Source of the DNA: Comamonadaceae bacterium
GTDB lineage: Bacteria; Pseudomonadota; Gammaproteobacteria; Burkholderiales; Burkholderiaceae_C
Assembly: GCA_947455145.1 (NCBI GenBank)
Contig: CANGME010000015.1
Location: forward strand, 47,624 to 111,623
DNA: 64,000 nt
Direction: 5' to 3'
Positions within the stretch are counted from its first letter, which is position 1, and every line of letters begins with the position of its first letter. A model generated the notes under the pieces. That model made no database searches. It was not told the origin of the DNA and was given only the letters and a program-made list of their open reading frames with translations. Positions 25,681-34,487 of the stretch are shown here, piece by piece. Position numbers and translations under genes: made by a program.

Positions 25681-27779
25681 TTGTCCCGGTCAGTATTGGG
25701 AGCGCCATACCGAGCCATCAAAGCGCCCTGAGCACTATGCCCGACGTGATGCCCCACTTGGTTAACATGTGAATAGCTGCCATCAGGCATCAAATCCCAA
25801 GCATCCACCACATCGTGCAAACAAGCCACCAAGCACTCATCAACTAAGCGTTGGCGTTGCGCAGGGTCTGTGACTGGCCATGCCACCTCCACACGGCGCA
25901 ACATATTGCGATTCATCCAATCGGCGCTGGACAGCAACAGCTCTTCCGTTTCGTCTTGCCGAAAGTAAAACACCCGAGAGTGCTCCAGGAAACGACCAAT
26001 GATGGATCGCACCCGAATGTTCTCCGTCAGCCCCGGCAACTGCGCAGGCAAGATGCATGCACCACGCACAATCAAATCAATTTGGACGCCTTTTTTTCCC
26101 GCTCGTATTAAGGCGTGAGTCAGCGCATCATCGGTAAGCGCATTCATTTTGGCCACGATTCGAGCGGATTTTCCCAGCGCAGCAGCATCAGCCAATGCAT
26201 CAATTTTTCCGATGAGTTTTCGGTAAAAATAAAGCGGTGCCAGCCATAAACGATTGAGTCTCGGCAAGCGACTTTGACTGGCCAAATGGGAGAATACATG
26301 CTCCACATCTTTGGTCAGCGCCACATCAGCCGTGAGATGACTGATGTCCGTATACAGACGGGCCGTCACCGGATTGTAGTTACCGGTGGACAGATGCGCG
26401 TAGCGCTTCAACTGCTTGCCTTCCCGCCGCGTGAAAAGCATCATCTTAGTATGCGTCTTGAGGCCCATCACGCCATACACCACTTGTGCACCAATGGACT
26501 CCAGCATTTCTGCCCAGTCCATATTAGCTTCCTCATCAAAGCGAGCCTTTAACTCAACCACCACCGTGACCTCTTTACCTCGGCGCACGGCTTCGCGCAG
26601 CAGAGCCATCAATTCCGATTCTGAACCTGTTCGATAAATAGTTTGCTTGATCGCCAACACTTGCGGGTCATGAACAGCCTCGCGCAAAAATTCTAGAACA
26701 CCATCAAAACTTTCGTACGGTTGGTGAATCAACACATCACCACGTTTGAGTTGAGAAAAAATAGATTGACCTCGAACCAGTTGCTGCGGGTAGGAGGCTT
26801 TATAGGGCGGGAATAGTAACTTCGGCTCGTCCACCAAATTAATGAGTTGCGTTAACCTTGCGAGATTCACCGGACCATGAACCCGATACAAGGCCTCGAC
26901 CGGTAAGTCGAACTGTTTCAACAAAAATTTCACCAAATGCTCAGAACACCCTGAAGACACTTCAAGACGCACAGCTTGACCGTAATGTCGGTGCTGTAAG
27001 CCTTGGCGCAATGCGGTGCGTAAATTTCGAACATCGACTTCATCGACAGCCAAATCGGAATGACGTGTCACGCGAAATTGGGAAAACTGGCCCACTTCAC
27101 GCCCGGGAAAAAGTGAACTCAAATGCGCACGAATCACGCTGGACAAGGCCACAAATAGCGTTCGTTTACCAGACACCCCTGCTGGCATGCGTATCAAACG
27201 TGGCAAGACGCGTGGAACTTTAACGATGGCAATGTCGTTCTCGCGTCCAAATGCATCGTTCCCCCCTAGTCGAACAATAAAATTGAGTGACTTGTTGGCC
27301 ACCTGCGGAAAAGGGTGAGAGGGATCAAGTCCAACGGGGATCAGCAAGGGCCGAACTTCCCGCTCAAAATACCGTCTCACCCACTCACGTTGCGCGTTGT
27401 TACGTTCACCGTGCGAAATTATTTTGATGCCTTGGCGCTCAAAAGCAGGCATCAATTCGTTGTTGTACAAAGCATACTGGCTGGCTACCAAATCATGGAT
27501 GGCGCGAGAAAGTAACTGAAACGACTGAACTGTGTAGAGACCTTTATCGTCTTTCGCCTGAAGGGCCGCCAAATGAGGCTCAGCTCTGACCTCAAAAAAT
27601 TCGTCCAAGTTAGACGAGACGATGCACAAATAGCGCAAGCGCTCCAGCAAAGGTACATCCGAACGGCAAGCCCAGTCAAAGACCCGATGGTTGAAGGCCA
27701 GGATGCTGTGATCCCTGTCCAACAGTTGTAAAGACGGAGACGTTTCAGACAAATTTGATTCGGTAACTGGTTGGTGCAT
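25677..27779 (-). CDS. ppk: Polyphosphate kinase 1
   Basis: 700 residues, the usual length. Reversibly makes polyphosphate from ATP. N-terminal helical domain (DHSILAFNHRVFDWA, LDEFFEVR), then the two phospholipase-D-like catalytic domains; the autophosphorylated histidine is His443 in LKTHTKMMLFTRREGK, with STGNYNP shortly after and a second conserved His in the C-terminal part (GRFLEHSRVFYF). Preceded by a near-consensus Pho box and co-translated with sixA. Confidence 0.97.
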   Translation of the reverse strand: MHQPVTESNLSETSPSLQLLDRDHSILAFNHRVFDWACRSDVPLLERLRYLCIVSSNLDEFFEVRAEPHLAALQAKDDKGLYTVQSFQLLSRAIHDLVASQYALYNNELMPAFERQGIKIISHGERNNAQREWVRRYFEREVRPLLIPVGLDPSHPFPQVANKSLNFIVRLGGNDAFGRENDIAIVKVPRVLPRLIRMPAGVSGKRTLFVALSSVIRAHLSSLFPGREVGQFSQFRVTRHSDLAVDEVDVRNLRTALRQGLQHRHYGQAVRLEVSSGCSEHLVKFLLKQFDLPVEALYRVHGPVNLARLTQLINLVDEPKLLFPPYKASYPQQLVRGQSIFSQLKRGDVLIHQPYESFDGVLEFLREAVHDPQVLAIKQTIYRTGSESELMALLREAVRRGKEVTVVVELKARFDEEANMDWAEMLESIGAQVVYGVMGLKTHTKMMLFTRREGKQLKRYAHLSTGNYNPVTARLYTDISHLTADVALTKDVEHVFSHLASQSRLPRLNRLWLAPLYFYRKLIGKIDALADAAALGKSARIVAKMNALTDDALTHALIRAGKKGVQIDLIVRGACILPAQLPGLTENIRVRSIIGRFLEHSRVFYFRQDETEELLLSSADWMNRNMLRRVEVAWPVTDPAQRQRLVDECLVACLHDVVDAWDLMPDGSYSHVNQVGHHVGHSAQGALMARYGAPNTDRDK

Positions 27780-27822
27780 CTGTCAAATGTTTCAAAGCGA
27801 TAAAGCATTTTTGACAATTTTT

Positions 27823-27840
27823 ATGACAACGATGTGACAG
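27823..27840 (-). promoter_or_regulatory. Pho box of ppk
   Basis: On the minus strand CTGTCACATCGTTGTCAT: both seven-base half-sites match the Pho box consensus closely. It ends 44 bases before the ppk start. A further TTGACA half-site at 27811 may extend it. Confidence 0.85.
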
Positions 27841-27855
27841 TTATTTTGCGCGTTT

Positions 27856-27873
27856 TTGTCACGGCTTGGTCAC
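27856..27873 (+). promoter_or_regulatory. Pho box of the TonB-dependent receptor operon
   Basis: TTGTCACGGCTTGGTCAC: half-sites with an 11-base period pointing right, followed ten bases on by TACGAT as a possible -10. It ends 46 bases before the receptor start. Confidence 0.75.
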
Positions 27874-27918
27874 ATTGAATTACTACGATTGCGCGGCAAT
27901 TAACAACCAGCCCGCAAA

Positions 27919-30225
27919 ATGCAAAACACCCATCGCCCCTTCAAACTAAGCACCATCTCCCAAGTCATCTCAATGATCTGCCTGTCGCTAAGCGCTGTGC
28001 AACCCGCCTTAGCCCAATCAACGAAACAACCAACAGACCTGGGAACCATTGGCGCTACCACGGCCGCTGGCGCTTACCGCCCCGATGAAGCCGCTAAAAA
28101 CACGGCGTCTTCCATTGCACCCACGCAAGCCAGTCTGCAAGCCACGCAGCCGCAATCCATCATCACGCGCGAATTTATCGACCTGTATGCAGCGCCAACG
28201 GCCGATTACAGCCGCATCGTCAACTTCGCCCCCGGCCTGTCTGGCTCGGGCGGGGCCAACGGCCCGGGCCTGAGTGAGACCAAGACCATCATTCGCGGTT
28301 TCAGTGATGACCAAACCAACGTCACCTTTGATGGCATCCCCTTTGGTGATACCAATAACCCAGCCCACCACTCCACAGCCTACTTCCCCGCATCGATCAT
28401 TGGTGGTGCGGTGGTGGAACGCGGCCCCGGCAATGCGAGCAATATGGGTTACGCCACGTTTGGTGGCTCCATCAATCTGTTTTCCAAAAAACCTTCCGAA
28501 ATCCCCGTCACCAGTGTGTTCGGTACGGTGGGCAGCTGGAACACCCGTTTGATTGGCATGTCGTACGAGAGCGGTCGCCTAGCCAACTGGGGTGACGCCA
28601 CTCTGCAACTCAACTACCAAAAACTTGAGTCCGACGGCTACCTGAGCAATAGCCCGATCCGCAGCGACAACTTCACCTTGAAGTTTGAGCGACCCGTGGG
28701 TGACGCATCGCTGATGACGGTGTACACCTCCATCAACTCGAACAAATATTTTCAGCCTGACAGCAACAAGGGGGCAACGTTTGCGCAAGTGGCTGCATTT
28801 GGGAAGAATTTCCAGCTGACTTCTGTCCCCAACACCATGAATTTCTCCGAGAACAATTTCACCACCAAAGACACTGATTTCAGCTACCTGCGCTTGCGTA
28901 CCGATTGGGGCAATGACTGGAATACGGACAACCAGCTTTATAGCTACGCGTATAACAACCAAACCACATCGACGACCAGTCCGACCGGCGACAACGCCTC
29001 ATTCCCCATCCGGACGAGCTCGCTAACGCGTGCCACGATCGTTGGCGACATTCCTGGCATCGACAAACAAAACAAGTACCGGGTGTGGGGAGATATTTTC
29101 AAGGCCACCAAGAAAATTGAGGCTGGCCTTTTACGAGCCGGCGTATGGCTTGAAAAATCAGTTTCTGATCGTCATCAATACGATATTGATTTGACAACAG
29201 GTTTGTATAGCCGCAGCGAAACTGCTGTGAACGCCAATTTTCTGCCCGGCACCAACCGCCCCATCGACAGCGTGTTGTTTGATCAACAATCCTCCATTAC
29301 AACAAAGCAGCCTTTTGCCGAGTTTGAATGGGCCGTTGGCAAAAACACCACAGTCACACCGGGTCTGAAATACGTCAGCATCAACCGTTCTGCGACCGCC
29401 GCAGTGCAGCAAACCAGCCGCGAGTTGAATGCCAACGCATCGGTTGATTACACGGCCACCCTGCCCTTCCTCACGGTCAACCACAAGCTCAACCCTGGCC
29501 TGTCGGTGTATGGGCAATATGCCCAAGGGATTCAAATTCCTGATCTGAACACCTTCTACATCGCCAACCCTGGCAAAAACAGCACAGACCCACAAAAATC
29601 AACCAACTACCAGTTGGGCATCGTCGGCAAATCAGACCGCATGACTTGGGATGCCGACATCTACCGCATCGAGTTCACCAACAAGTTGGTCTCCAACGGT
29701 TTGGCTGGTGTGGACGCTGCCTTTGTCAACATTGGCGGGGCAACCTACCAAGGCATTGAGGCTCAAATGGCCTATGTCGTCGGTGGTGGTTTCTCGGCCT
29801 ATGTCAATGGCTCCATCAATGATGCAAAAAACAGCGCTACTGGACTACAAATCTCCGCCGCACCAGACGTCACAGCAGCGCTCGGTGGCTTGTATGGTTC
29901 AGGCCCCTGGGCTGGTTCTTTGATCTACAAGTATGTCGGTGCAGTTCGTCAAAAGGACTTTGACTCAACCAAAGGACCGATTGCTGGCCAGCCTTACTAC
30001 GACTACTACCAAACCGCCGGTTATGGCACCGTGGACTTGGGCATTGCCTACACCATCAAGAACGCAGGTTCTTTTGGCAAAGCTGTCAAACTGCAATTGA
30101 ACGTGTTCAACCTGTTGGACAACCAGGCTACGACCGCCATCACAACTGGCAAGACCGTGGCCTTTGACACCTATGTCTATCAACCAGCGCGCAGTTTCCA
30201 GGTGTCGCTCAAAGCAGACTTCTGA
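27919..30225 (+). CDS. TonB-dependent outer membrane receptor, Pho-controlled
   Basis: 768 residues. Signal peptide ends QPALAQ. The plug domain spans about residues 70-190 (QSIITREFIDLYAAPTADYS, KTIIRGFSDDQTNVTFDGIPFGD, VVERGPGNASNMGYATFGGS), followed by a 22-strand-type barrel ending in the aromatic-rich FQVSLKADF. I do not see a classic TonB box beyond the N-terminal extension. Such receptors import scarce large or bound nutrients across the outer membrane. It is first in an operon with its own exbB, exbD, tonB and a lipoprotein phosphatase, behind a Pho box. A phosphorus-containing ligand is therefore likely, but the ligand itself cannot be read from sequence. Confidence 0.9.
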   Translation: MQNTHRPFKLSTISQVISMICLSLSAVQPALAQSTKQPTDLGTIGATTAAGAYRPDEAAKNTASSIAPTQASLQATQPQSIITREFIDLYAAPTADYSRIVNFAPGLSGSGGANGPGLSETKTIIRGFSDDQTNVTFDGIPFGDTNNPAHHSTAYFPASIIGGAVVERGPGNASNMGYATFGGSINLFSKKPSEIPVTSVFGTVGSWNTRLIGMSYESGRLANWGDATLQLNYQKLESDGYLSNSPIRSDNFTLKFERPVGDASLMTVYTSINSNKYFQPDSNKGATFAQVAAFGKNFQLTSVPNTMNFSENNFTTKDTDFSYLRLRTDWGNDWNTDNQLYSYAYNNQTTSTTSPTGDNASFPIRTSSLTRATIVGDIPGIDKQNKYRVWGDIFKATKKIEAGLLRAGVWLEKSVSDRHQYDIDLTTGLYSRSETAVNANFLPGTNRPIDSVLFDQQSSITTKQPFAEFEWAVGKNTTVTPGLKYVSINRSATAAVQQTSRELNANASVDYTATLPFLTVNHKLNPGLSVYGQYAQGIQIPDLNTFYIANPGKNSTDPQKSTNYQLGIVGKSDRMTWDADIYRIEFTNKLVSNGLAGVDAAFVNIGGATYQGIEAQMAYVVGGGFSAYVNGSINDAKNSATGLQISAAPDVTAALGGLYGSGPWAGSLIYKYVGAVRQKDFDSTKGPIAGQPYYDYYQTAGYGTVDLGIAYTIKNAGSFGKAVKLQLNVFNLLDNQATTAITTGKTVAFDTYVYQPARSFQVSLKADF

Positions 30226-30227
30226 AC

Positions 30228-30884
30228 ATGACACTATCCAAACTCATTGAGCTGGCCAATGGCTCGGGCGGCACGCTCTACCTGATGTGCCTCTTGCTGT
30301 TGGCGGCGTTGACTGTGATCATCGAGCGCAGTCGCTATTTGTCTCAAATGCAGCAGGGCGGGGAAGAGTTGATCGGGCTGCTGAATGAGCATGCACCCAT
30401 GAATTCAGATGCCCTGCAAAGGGCACTGATCAAGCATATCAAACTGCCGCACGTCAGCCTGTTTGAAGCCTCACTCATCGAGCCCACGGACGCAACGCGC
30501 GACACCTGTGCCGGTCATCTTGAGGAAGCCGTGATGCATGAGGTTCCCACGTTGGATCGCTCGCTGTGGGTGCTGGACACCGTCATCACTCTGGCACCGC
30601 TGTTGGGGCTTTTCGGCACCATCATCGGCATGTTCGGCGCGTTCTCCGTGCTGGGTGACCTGCAAAACGGCGCAAGTCAAGTGACGGGTGGCATTGCCGA
30701 AGCCTTGATTGCCACCGCCTCAGGCTTGCTGATCGCGATGATTGGCTTGATCTTCTTCAATTGGCTCAACACCAAGGTGCGCGTCATCGTGCACCAGATG
30801 GAAACCATCAAGCTCATGCTGCTGAACCGTCGTTTTGGAATGCAGACGACTACAGGTCCACGCCGCAATCTCAAAGCCGTGTGA
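30228..30884 (+). CDS. exbB: ExbB/TolQ-family proton channel subunit (receptor-linked copy)
   Basis: 218 residues. Three membrane segments; the MotA/TolQ/ExbB core is LDTVITLAPLLGLFGTIIGMFGAF and the long last helix. Begins two bases after the receptor stop. Forms with ExbD the inner-membrane motor that energises TonB. A second, unrelated-looking exbB is at 44945. Confidence 0.92.
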   Translation: MTLSKLIELANGSGGTLYLMCLLLLAALTVIIERSRYLSQMQQGGEELIGLLNEHAPMNSDALQRALIKHIKLPHVSLFEASLIEPTDATRDTCAGHLEEAVMHEVPTLDRSLWVLDTVITLAPLLGLFGTIIGMFGAFSVLGDLQNGASQVTGGIAEALIATASGLLIAMIGLIFFNWLNTKVRVIVHQMETIKLMLLNRRFGMQTTTGPRRNLKAV

Positions 30885-30912
30885 TGATCAATAAAAACAG
30901 GCAAGTTTGACC

Positions 30913-31308
30913 ATGCGCTATTTTGAAACACGCAAAGCGCGGATTGAAATCATCCCGATGATCGACATCATGCTTTTTCTGTTGGTGTTCTTCGCCATGA
31001 TGACGCTGCGCATGATTCCCACCACGGGGCAGGTTTCCAAGTTGCCAACCAGCTCCACCGCGACGGTGATGCCCTCGCCCAAGCTGCTGGTAGAAATTCG
31101 CACCGGAGGCCTCTTTTATGTCGAGAGCCGTGGCGTCACAGCAGCCGATATCACAGCCCTGGTGCGCACCCGTGACCCCGCTAAGCTAGCCGTCACGGTG
31201 GCGGGTGGGGAAGATGCTTCACTACAGCAGGTGATGACGGTCATCGATGCCGTCAAACTGGGTGGCGCAACGCAAGTAGGGTTGGCGGCTCGCCAAATCG
31301 CAAAGTGA
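30913..31308 (+). CDS. exbD: ExbD/TolR-family motor subunit (receptor-linked copy)
   Basis: 131 residues from ATG at 30913 (a TTG two codons upstream is possible). A single N-terminal membrane segment with the proton-carrying aspartate in IIPMIDIMLFLLVFFAM, then a periplasmic domain. Overlaps tonB by four bases (GTGA). Confidence 0.9.
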   Translation: MRYFETRKARIEIIPMIDIMLFLLVFFAMMTLRMIPTTGQVSKLPTSSTATVMPSPKLLVEIRTGGLFYVESRGVTAADITALVRTRDPAKLAVTVAGGEDASLQQVMTVIDAVKLGGATQVGLAARQIAK

Positions 31309-32015
31309 ACACGCTAAGCATTCAGCCAAGGCTCAGCAACGCCAACCTCAAGCGTCAGTGGCAGTCTTTCTTGGCGGCCTTGAGCATTGAGGGCTTGGTG
31401 GTGCTGGCCCTGGTGGCTTGGCTTGCCGTTCACCCTAGCGTGGTGCCAGAGCTGGTCACGCCCATCAGCATTGACTCCAGCATTTCTGAGAAATTAGAGT
31501 CAACGCCGCCCCCTAAAAAAATCACGCCCCCACTATTACCCCACATCCCGATCTACCAACCACAGCGCTCAGTGCAAGCCCCGGCATCCGTCCAGAGTCC
31601 TCAGCCTGCGCCTGCGCCCAGTCTGGCACCAAGCCCTGAACCCGTTGCGCCGGTGCTGACGCCGAGCCCCGTGGCTGCGGTCAAATCAGCACCACCCGTG
31701 CCTCCCCCGATGGCCCAGCCAGCGCCCTCCGCCATCGACCCGGCCATCGCCTACAACGCCAAACTCGCAGCCGCTGTTCAGGCTGCGTTTGAAGTGCCCT
31801 CCACGGCGGCGGCCCTGAACTTCAAAGGGCGAACCCGGATCGAATTCAATCTGCTGGATGGGGTTGTCTCCGCCGTTCGCGTCCTGCAACCCAGCGGGCT
31901 GGGCGCGACAGATCGAGCAGCGATCAAAGCCGTACAGATGGCCGCCTTCCCGCCACCGCCACCCGCACTTCAAGGAAAGTCGGGGAGTTATCAGATCTGG
32001 GTTGCCTGTCTTTAA
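31305..32015 (+). CDS. tonB: TonB energy transducer
   Basis: 236 residues, GTG start overlapping the exbD stop. One N-terminal membrane helix (FLAALSIEGLVVLALVAWLAV), a long proline/alanine/valine-rich spacer that spans the periplasm, and a C-terminal domain (FKGRTRIEFNLLDGVVSAVRV, then GLGATDRAAIKAVQMAAFPPPP). Reaches the receptor encoded three genes upstream. Confidence 0.9.
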   Translation: MNTLSIQPRLSNANLKRQWQSFLAALSIEGLVVLALVAWLAVHPSVVPELVTPISIDSSISEKLESTPPPKKITPPLLPHIPIYQPQRSVQAPASVQSPQPAPAPSLAPSPEPVAPVLTPSPVAAVKSAPPVPPPMAQPAPSAIDPAIAYNAKLAAAVQAAFEVPSTAAALNFKGRTRIEFNLLDGVVSAVRVLQPSGLGATDRAAIKAVQMAAFPPPPPALQGKSGSYQIWVACL

Positions 32016-32035
32016 ACGCCAATGCAAGGGTCAAG

Positions 32036-33445
32036 ATGATCACCTCTAAAAATTTCTGGACTTTTGCCGTCAGTTTTTTGGTGGCATTGCTCATTTCGGC
32101 GTGCTCCCATTCGCCAACACATGTCACCTCAAACACACCCGAAGCGGTCTTCACAGTGCAAGCTGAAGGGCAGCGGGCGATGGTTCGTGTGGTGACCCGT
32201 GCCGCTGCTTGCCCCGACATCGCGTGGGATGGGAAAGCCCCACAGCGCATGCGCCAACGGGCTGCACCGGCAACGCCCCGTGTGCGCCAAGACAGCGGAC
32301 AAGCCGACAACAAGGCCGCTGTTTTTGACGTACTGACCTGTGAAGCCGCCTGGGCGCAGGGCGTTGCTTACGCCGAAGTAGCCGGGCATCGACTTTCAGC
32401 CCCCGCGTCCGAGATTCGCCGCATTGTGATCGTGGCCGATACAGGTTGCCGCATGAAAGCGTCAGAAAACGCGTTTCAAGACTGCAATGACGCAGCCAAA
32501 TGGCCATTCGCCCAAATCGCCCAAAGCGCGGCAGCACTCAAGCCCGATCTGGTCATTCACATTGGCGATATGCACTACCGAGAAAGCCCGTGCCCGACGA
32601 GCAACGCAGGCTGCGCCAAAGCCGAATGGGGTTACGGATTTGATGCATGGCAGGCCGACTTTTTCAAGCCCGCTCGTCCTTTGCTGGGCGCTGCGCCGTG
32701 GGTCTTTGTTCGGGGCAACCATGAGTCCTGCTTCCGGGCCGGACAGGGCTGGTTCCGGTTTTTTGATGCACAAGCTTGGAGCGAGGCGCGCTCGTGCAAT
32801 GACGCCATCAATGACACAGATGCCGACTACACCGAGCCCTATGCGCTTCCCATCGCCAAAGACACACAGCTTGTCATTTTTGATTCATCCAAAACCAGCG
32901 GCAAAGCCTTCGCTCAAGCTGACCCTGCTTATGGCAAATACGTGGCCCAACTGAAACAAGTAGAACAACTCACGCAGCAAAAACCAAGCAGTTTCTTTTT
33001 GAGTCACCACCCCCTGCTCGCCTTTGCACCGGCTGCTAGCGCTGAGCAGATCAAATCCGGTGGCAATGCGGGCCTTGTGTCAGTGTTTGGCACGCTGCAT
33101 CCGCAGCGTTTATTCCCCACCGGGGTCAGCGTGGCCATGCATGGTCATGTGCATTTGTTCCAAGCCATCAGCTTCCAGAGCGATCACCCGACCTCATTGA
33201 TCATGGGTAACTCGGGCTCTGCCAACGAGGGTTTCGCACCCAAGAACGTGCCTACAGGTTCAGTGGCCATCCAACATGCGGTCATCGCTGACTATGCGTC
33301 ACGGTCTGACTATGGTTTTGCCACTTTGGATCGCGTGGGGTCAACGACCCAAAGCGACTGGTTGCTCACCGAATACAGCACCAAGGGGGTGCCTGTGATT
33401 CAGTGCAAACTGACCGGCGCAAAGAGCTTGTGCGTCAAGGTCTGA
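32036..33445 (+). CDS. Lipoprotein metallophosphoesterase (calcineurin-like), probable extracytoplasmic phosphatase
   Basis: 469 residues. Lipoprotein signal with lipobox LISAC, acylated Cys at residue 23. Metallophosphatase motifs in order: IVADTGC, HIGDMHYRE, FVRGNHESC, SHHPLLAF and MHGHVHLF, giving a complete two-metal site. Last gene of the Pho-box operon with the TonB receptor, so it may release phosphate from compounds at the cell surface or in the periplasm. Its end overlaps the end of the convergent agt gene by 11 bases. Natural substrate unknown. Confidence 0.85.
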   Translation: MITSKNFWTFAVSFLVALLISACSHSPTHVTSNTPEAVFTVQAEGQRAMVRVVTRAAACPDIAWDGKAPQRMRQRAAPATPRVRQDSGQADNKAAVFDVLTCEAAWAQGVAYAEVAGHRLSAPASEIRRIVIVADTGCRMKASENAFQDCNDAAKWPFAQIAQSAAALKPDLVIHIGDMHYRESPCPTSNAGCAKAEWGYGFDAWQADFFKPARPLLGAAPWVFVRGNHESCFRAGQGWFRFFDAQAWSEARSCNDAINDTDADYTEPYALPIAKDTQLVIFDSSKTSGKAFAQADPAYGKYVAQLKQVEQLTQQKPSSFFLSHHPLLAFAPAASAEQIKSGGNAGLVSVFGTLHPQRLFPTGVSVAMHGHVHLFQAISFQSDHPTSLIMGNSGSANEGFAPKNVPTGSVAIQHAVIADYASRSDYGFATLDRVGSTTQSDWLLTEYSTKGVPVIQCKLTGAKSLCVKV

Positions 33446-34487
33446 CAGCGCTCTGAAACATCGGGTGCGCTGGCACCAGATGTTCCAAAAACAAGTTGCT
33501 GGCGTGGCTCCAGCTAAAACCTTCAGACCTGGCACGCGCCTCAGTGCGCGACACCTTCGCAGCGAGACACCACGCTTGCTGAAGATTGTCATCCAGGGCT
33601 CCGCCGTAAACCTGCTGGTCTTCTGCGCCCAACACCTCCAACGGCCCATCTACCGGATAAGCCGCAACGGGCGTTCCAGTGGCCATGGCTTCAAGCATTA
33701 CCAAGCCGAAAGTCTCTGACTTGCTGGGCATGACAAATACATCGGCCGCCGCATACACCTGCGCGAGCTCATCACGCGGCAAAACACCCAGCCAACGAAC
33801 CCCGGAGTAGCGAGATTTGAGGCTGGTTTCCAGTGGACCGACTCCGCACACAACCTTGCTGCCCGGAACGTCCAGCTGCAAAAAGGCTTCGATGTTTTTC
33901 TCGTAAGACACGCGACCGACAAACAGAGACACGGGACGTTCCAAGCTTCTTAAAGCGGGATGATCGCCACAGCTTGCATGAAACGAAAACAAACTTAAAT
34001 CCACGCCATGTGTCCACCTGCGCAAGTTGCTGAAACCCCGTTTCTCCAGCATGAGCAGCACACCCTGCGTAGGCACCATCACGCCGGATGAGGGTTTATG
34101 AAAATGACGGAACAAGGCGTAGCCCCAAGACAGCGGAACTTTCAGCGCTGCGTTCAAAATTTCCGGGAACTTGGTGTGAAATGCCGTGGTGAAGGACAGG
34201 CCCCGTTTGAGGCAGTAGCCACGCGCGGCCCAACCCAAAGGGCCTTCGGTCGCGATGTGAATGGCCTGCGGCTCGAAAGCGTCAAGCAGCTCGCGTATCC
34301 GGTTTTTTGGCCGCACGGCCAGGTCAATGCCGTCGTAGCCAGGGCAAGGCTTCGTCTTGAACAACCCTGGGTGAATCACTTCAACCTGATGACCTGCTTG
34401 CTCTATTTCACGCACCAGCTCCACCAGCGTGGTAACCACACCATTGACTTGGGGTTGCCAGGCATCGGTGATCAATGCGATCTTCAT
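33435..34487 (-). CDS. agt: GT4 glycosyltransferase, probable lipid glycosyltransferase Agt
   Basis: 350 residues. GT-B fold: N-terminal acceptor half begins MKIALITDAWQPQVNGVVTT, C-terminal donor half has LFVGRVSYEKNIEAFL and the E-x7-E motif SKSETFGLVMLEAMA. The start overlaps the plcP stop by four bases. In marine and soil bacteria, a GT4 enzyme (Agt) encoded after plcP puts sugar on the diacylglycerol made by PlcP, giving glycolipids without phosphorus under phosphate starvation. The same arrangement here supports that role; the sugar cannot be predicted. Confidence 0.78.
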   Translation of the reverse strand: MKIALITDAWQPQVNGVVTTLVELVREIEQAGHQVEVIHPGLFKTKPCPGYDGIDLAVRPKNRIRELLDAFEPQAIHIATEGPLGWAARGYCLKRGLSFTTAFHTKFPEILNAALKVPLSWGYALFRHFHKPSSGVMVPTQGVLLMLEKRGFSNLRRWTHGVDLSLFSFHASCGDHPALRSLERPVSLFVGRVSYEKNIEAFLQLDVPGSKVVCGVGPLETSLKSRYSGVRWLGVLPRDELAQVYAAADVFVMPSKSETFGLVMLEAMATGTPVAAYPVDGPLEVLGAEDQQVYGGALDDNLQQAWCLAAKVSRTEARARSEGFSWSHASNLFLEHLVPAHPMFQSAVRP

